From: JBEKVE01 sp049514335
GTDB taxonomy: Bacteria; Actinomycetota; Acidimicrobiia; Acidimicrobiales; UBA8190
NCBI GenBank assembly: GCA_049514335.1
Contig: JBEKVE010000214.1
Location: 1 to 6,228, forward strand
Length of the DNA: 6,228 nt
Direction: 5' to 3'
Positions 5,681 through 6,228 of the stretch are shown here, in pieces. Every line of letters begins with the position of its first letter. The first letter of the stretch is position 1. The notes below the pieces were generated by a model that was not told where the DNA came from, did no database searches, and saw only the letters and a program-made list of their open reading frames with translations. A program made the translations under genes and the position numbers.

Positions 5681-6228
5681 GTGACCGAAGTCGATCGCCA
5701 GTGGGGGGTCCTGGCCGTCCAAGGAGACGAACACGACGGTGTCGAAGGCGACGCCCTCGTCCGGGGTCTCGCCCCTGACATGAGCGCCCTGGCCCCGAGC
5801 GTCCTGCCGCCCGACGTCATGGCCGGCGATCTGGTCCCCGAGCTGGCGTACCGCACCGACGACCTGGCCGTGGCGCAGCTCGACGGCGTGGTGGCCCGGG
5901 CCCTCGACGTCGGCCTGCGCCGTGTGCAGGTGCTCGCCTGGCGCGACTTCGAGGACCCCGAGGCGGGGGGCTCAGAGCTCCACGCCCACCGCATGGCCCA
6001 GGCGTGGGCCCGCACCGGCATCGACATCTCCATGCGCACCTCGGCCGTGCCCGGCACCGAGGCGGTGTCGATGCGCGACGGCTACCGCGTCATCCGCAAG
6101 TCGGGGCGCTACGGCGTCTTCCCCCGCAGCGCCCTGAGTGGCGCCGTGGGCCGGCGGGGGCGGCCCGACGGCCTCATCGAGATCTGGAACGGCATGCCGT
6201 TCTTCAGCCCCCTGTGGGCGCGCTGCCC
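5681..6228 (+). CDS. GT4-type (group 1) glycosyltransferase, N-terminal part
   Basis: The frame is open to the window end, giving 182 residues from GTG 5681. The GT4 N-terminal Rossmann domain begins at about residue 80: VQVLAWRDFEDPEAGGSELHAHRMAQAWARTG (82-113, with the PEAGGSE glycine loop), then a DGYRVIRKSGRYGVFPRS segment and DGLIEIWNGMPFFSPLW (163-179). These are typical of GT-B retaining glycosyltransferases acting on envelope polysaccharides; the donor-binding half is missing. It does not resemble the usual SqdX N-terminus. The start is uncertain. GTG 5681 follows a G-rich stretch; ATG 5612 and ATG 5780 are in frame. A TAA at 5591-5593 closes the frame upstream. Third-position G/C is about 69% for 5621-5746 and over 90% beyond, so coding may really begin near ATG 5780. 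The segment ELAYRTDDLAVAQLDGVVARAL (54-75) reads as genuine protein. Sugar and acceptor are unknown. Confidence 0.82.
   Translation, partial: MTEVDRQWGVLAVQGDEHDGVEGDALVRGLAPDMSALAPSVLPPDVMAGDLVPELAYRTDDLAVAQLDGVVARALDVGLRRVQVLAWRDFEDPEAGGSELHAHRMAQAWARTGIDISMRTSAVPGTEAVSMRDGYRVIRKSGRYGVFPRSALSGAVGRRGRPDGLIEIWNGMPFFSPLWARC

Noticed and set aside
5512..6057. A 181-codon minus-strand frame ending in a more protein-like 33-residue stretch (5613-5512)
   Set aside because: Most of it is a Ser/Arg/Thr-rich shadow of the GT4 gene. The last 33 residues look less like a shadow, but no family is recognised and they fall in the inverted-repeat island.
1..6228. tRNA, rRNA or CRISPR array
   Set aside because: No cloverleaf with a T-loop GGTTCRA pattern, no rRNA-like stretch and no regularly spaced direct repeats were seen on either strand.

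Overview
This window is very GC-rich (about 70-75% by eye), with strong G/C preference at third codon positions, GTG starts and almost no Shine-Dalgarno sites. That suggests a high-GC actinobacterium. Acidimicrobiia-type lineages are my best guess, but nothing here proves the taxon. Both ends of the window cut through genes.

Layout: (1) 2-289 (+) is the C-terminal tail of a UDP-sulfoquinovose synthase (SQD1/SqdB type). (2) 290-392 is intergenic, with two tandem GC hairpins and a -10-like box. (3) 393-2768 (+) is a large YfhO-family polytopic membrane protein. (4) 2752-3642 (-) is a family 2 glycosyltransferase, convergent with YfhO and overlapping it by 17 bp. (5) 3643-3789 is a compact divergent control region that contains a possible 24-codon leaderless leader ORF. 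(6) 3790-4722 (+) is a PAPS-dependent sulfotransferase. (7) 4810-5451 (+) is a class I SAM-dependent methyltransferase whose N-terminus may be affected by a one-base frame problem. (8) 5452-5680 has no convincing gene but contains an unusual low-GC island bounded by inverted repeats. (9) about 5681-6228 (+) is the N-terminal part of a GT4-type glycosyltransferase that runs off the window.

The genes look like part of a cell-envelope glycan or glycolipid locus: making a sulfonated sugar nucleotide (UDP-sulfoquinovose), transferring sugars (GT2, GT4, possibly YfhO), and decorating the product with sulfate and methyl groups. The product cannot be deduced from this window.

The most distinctive regulatory pattern is four TANNNT boxes placed 6-8 nt before ATG or GTG codons (upstream of YfhO, GT2, the sulfotransferase leader and the methyltransferase). 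This is the arrangement expected for leaderless transcripts. At two of the four sites the predicted leaderless codon does not lead directly into the downstream gene. One hits an in-frame TGA and the other is in the wrong frame. The 5519-5653 region, with nested inverted repeats and a local GC drop, is the least explained DNA here.
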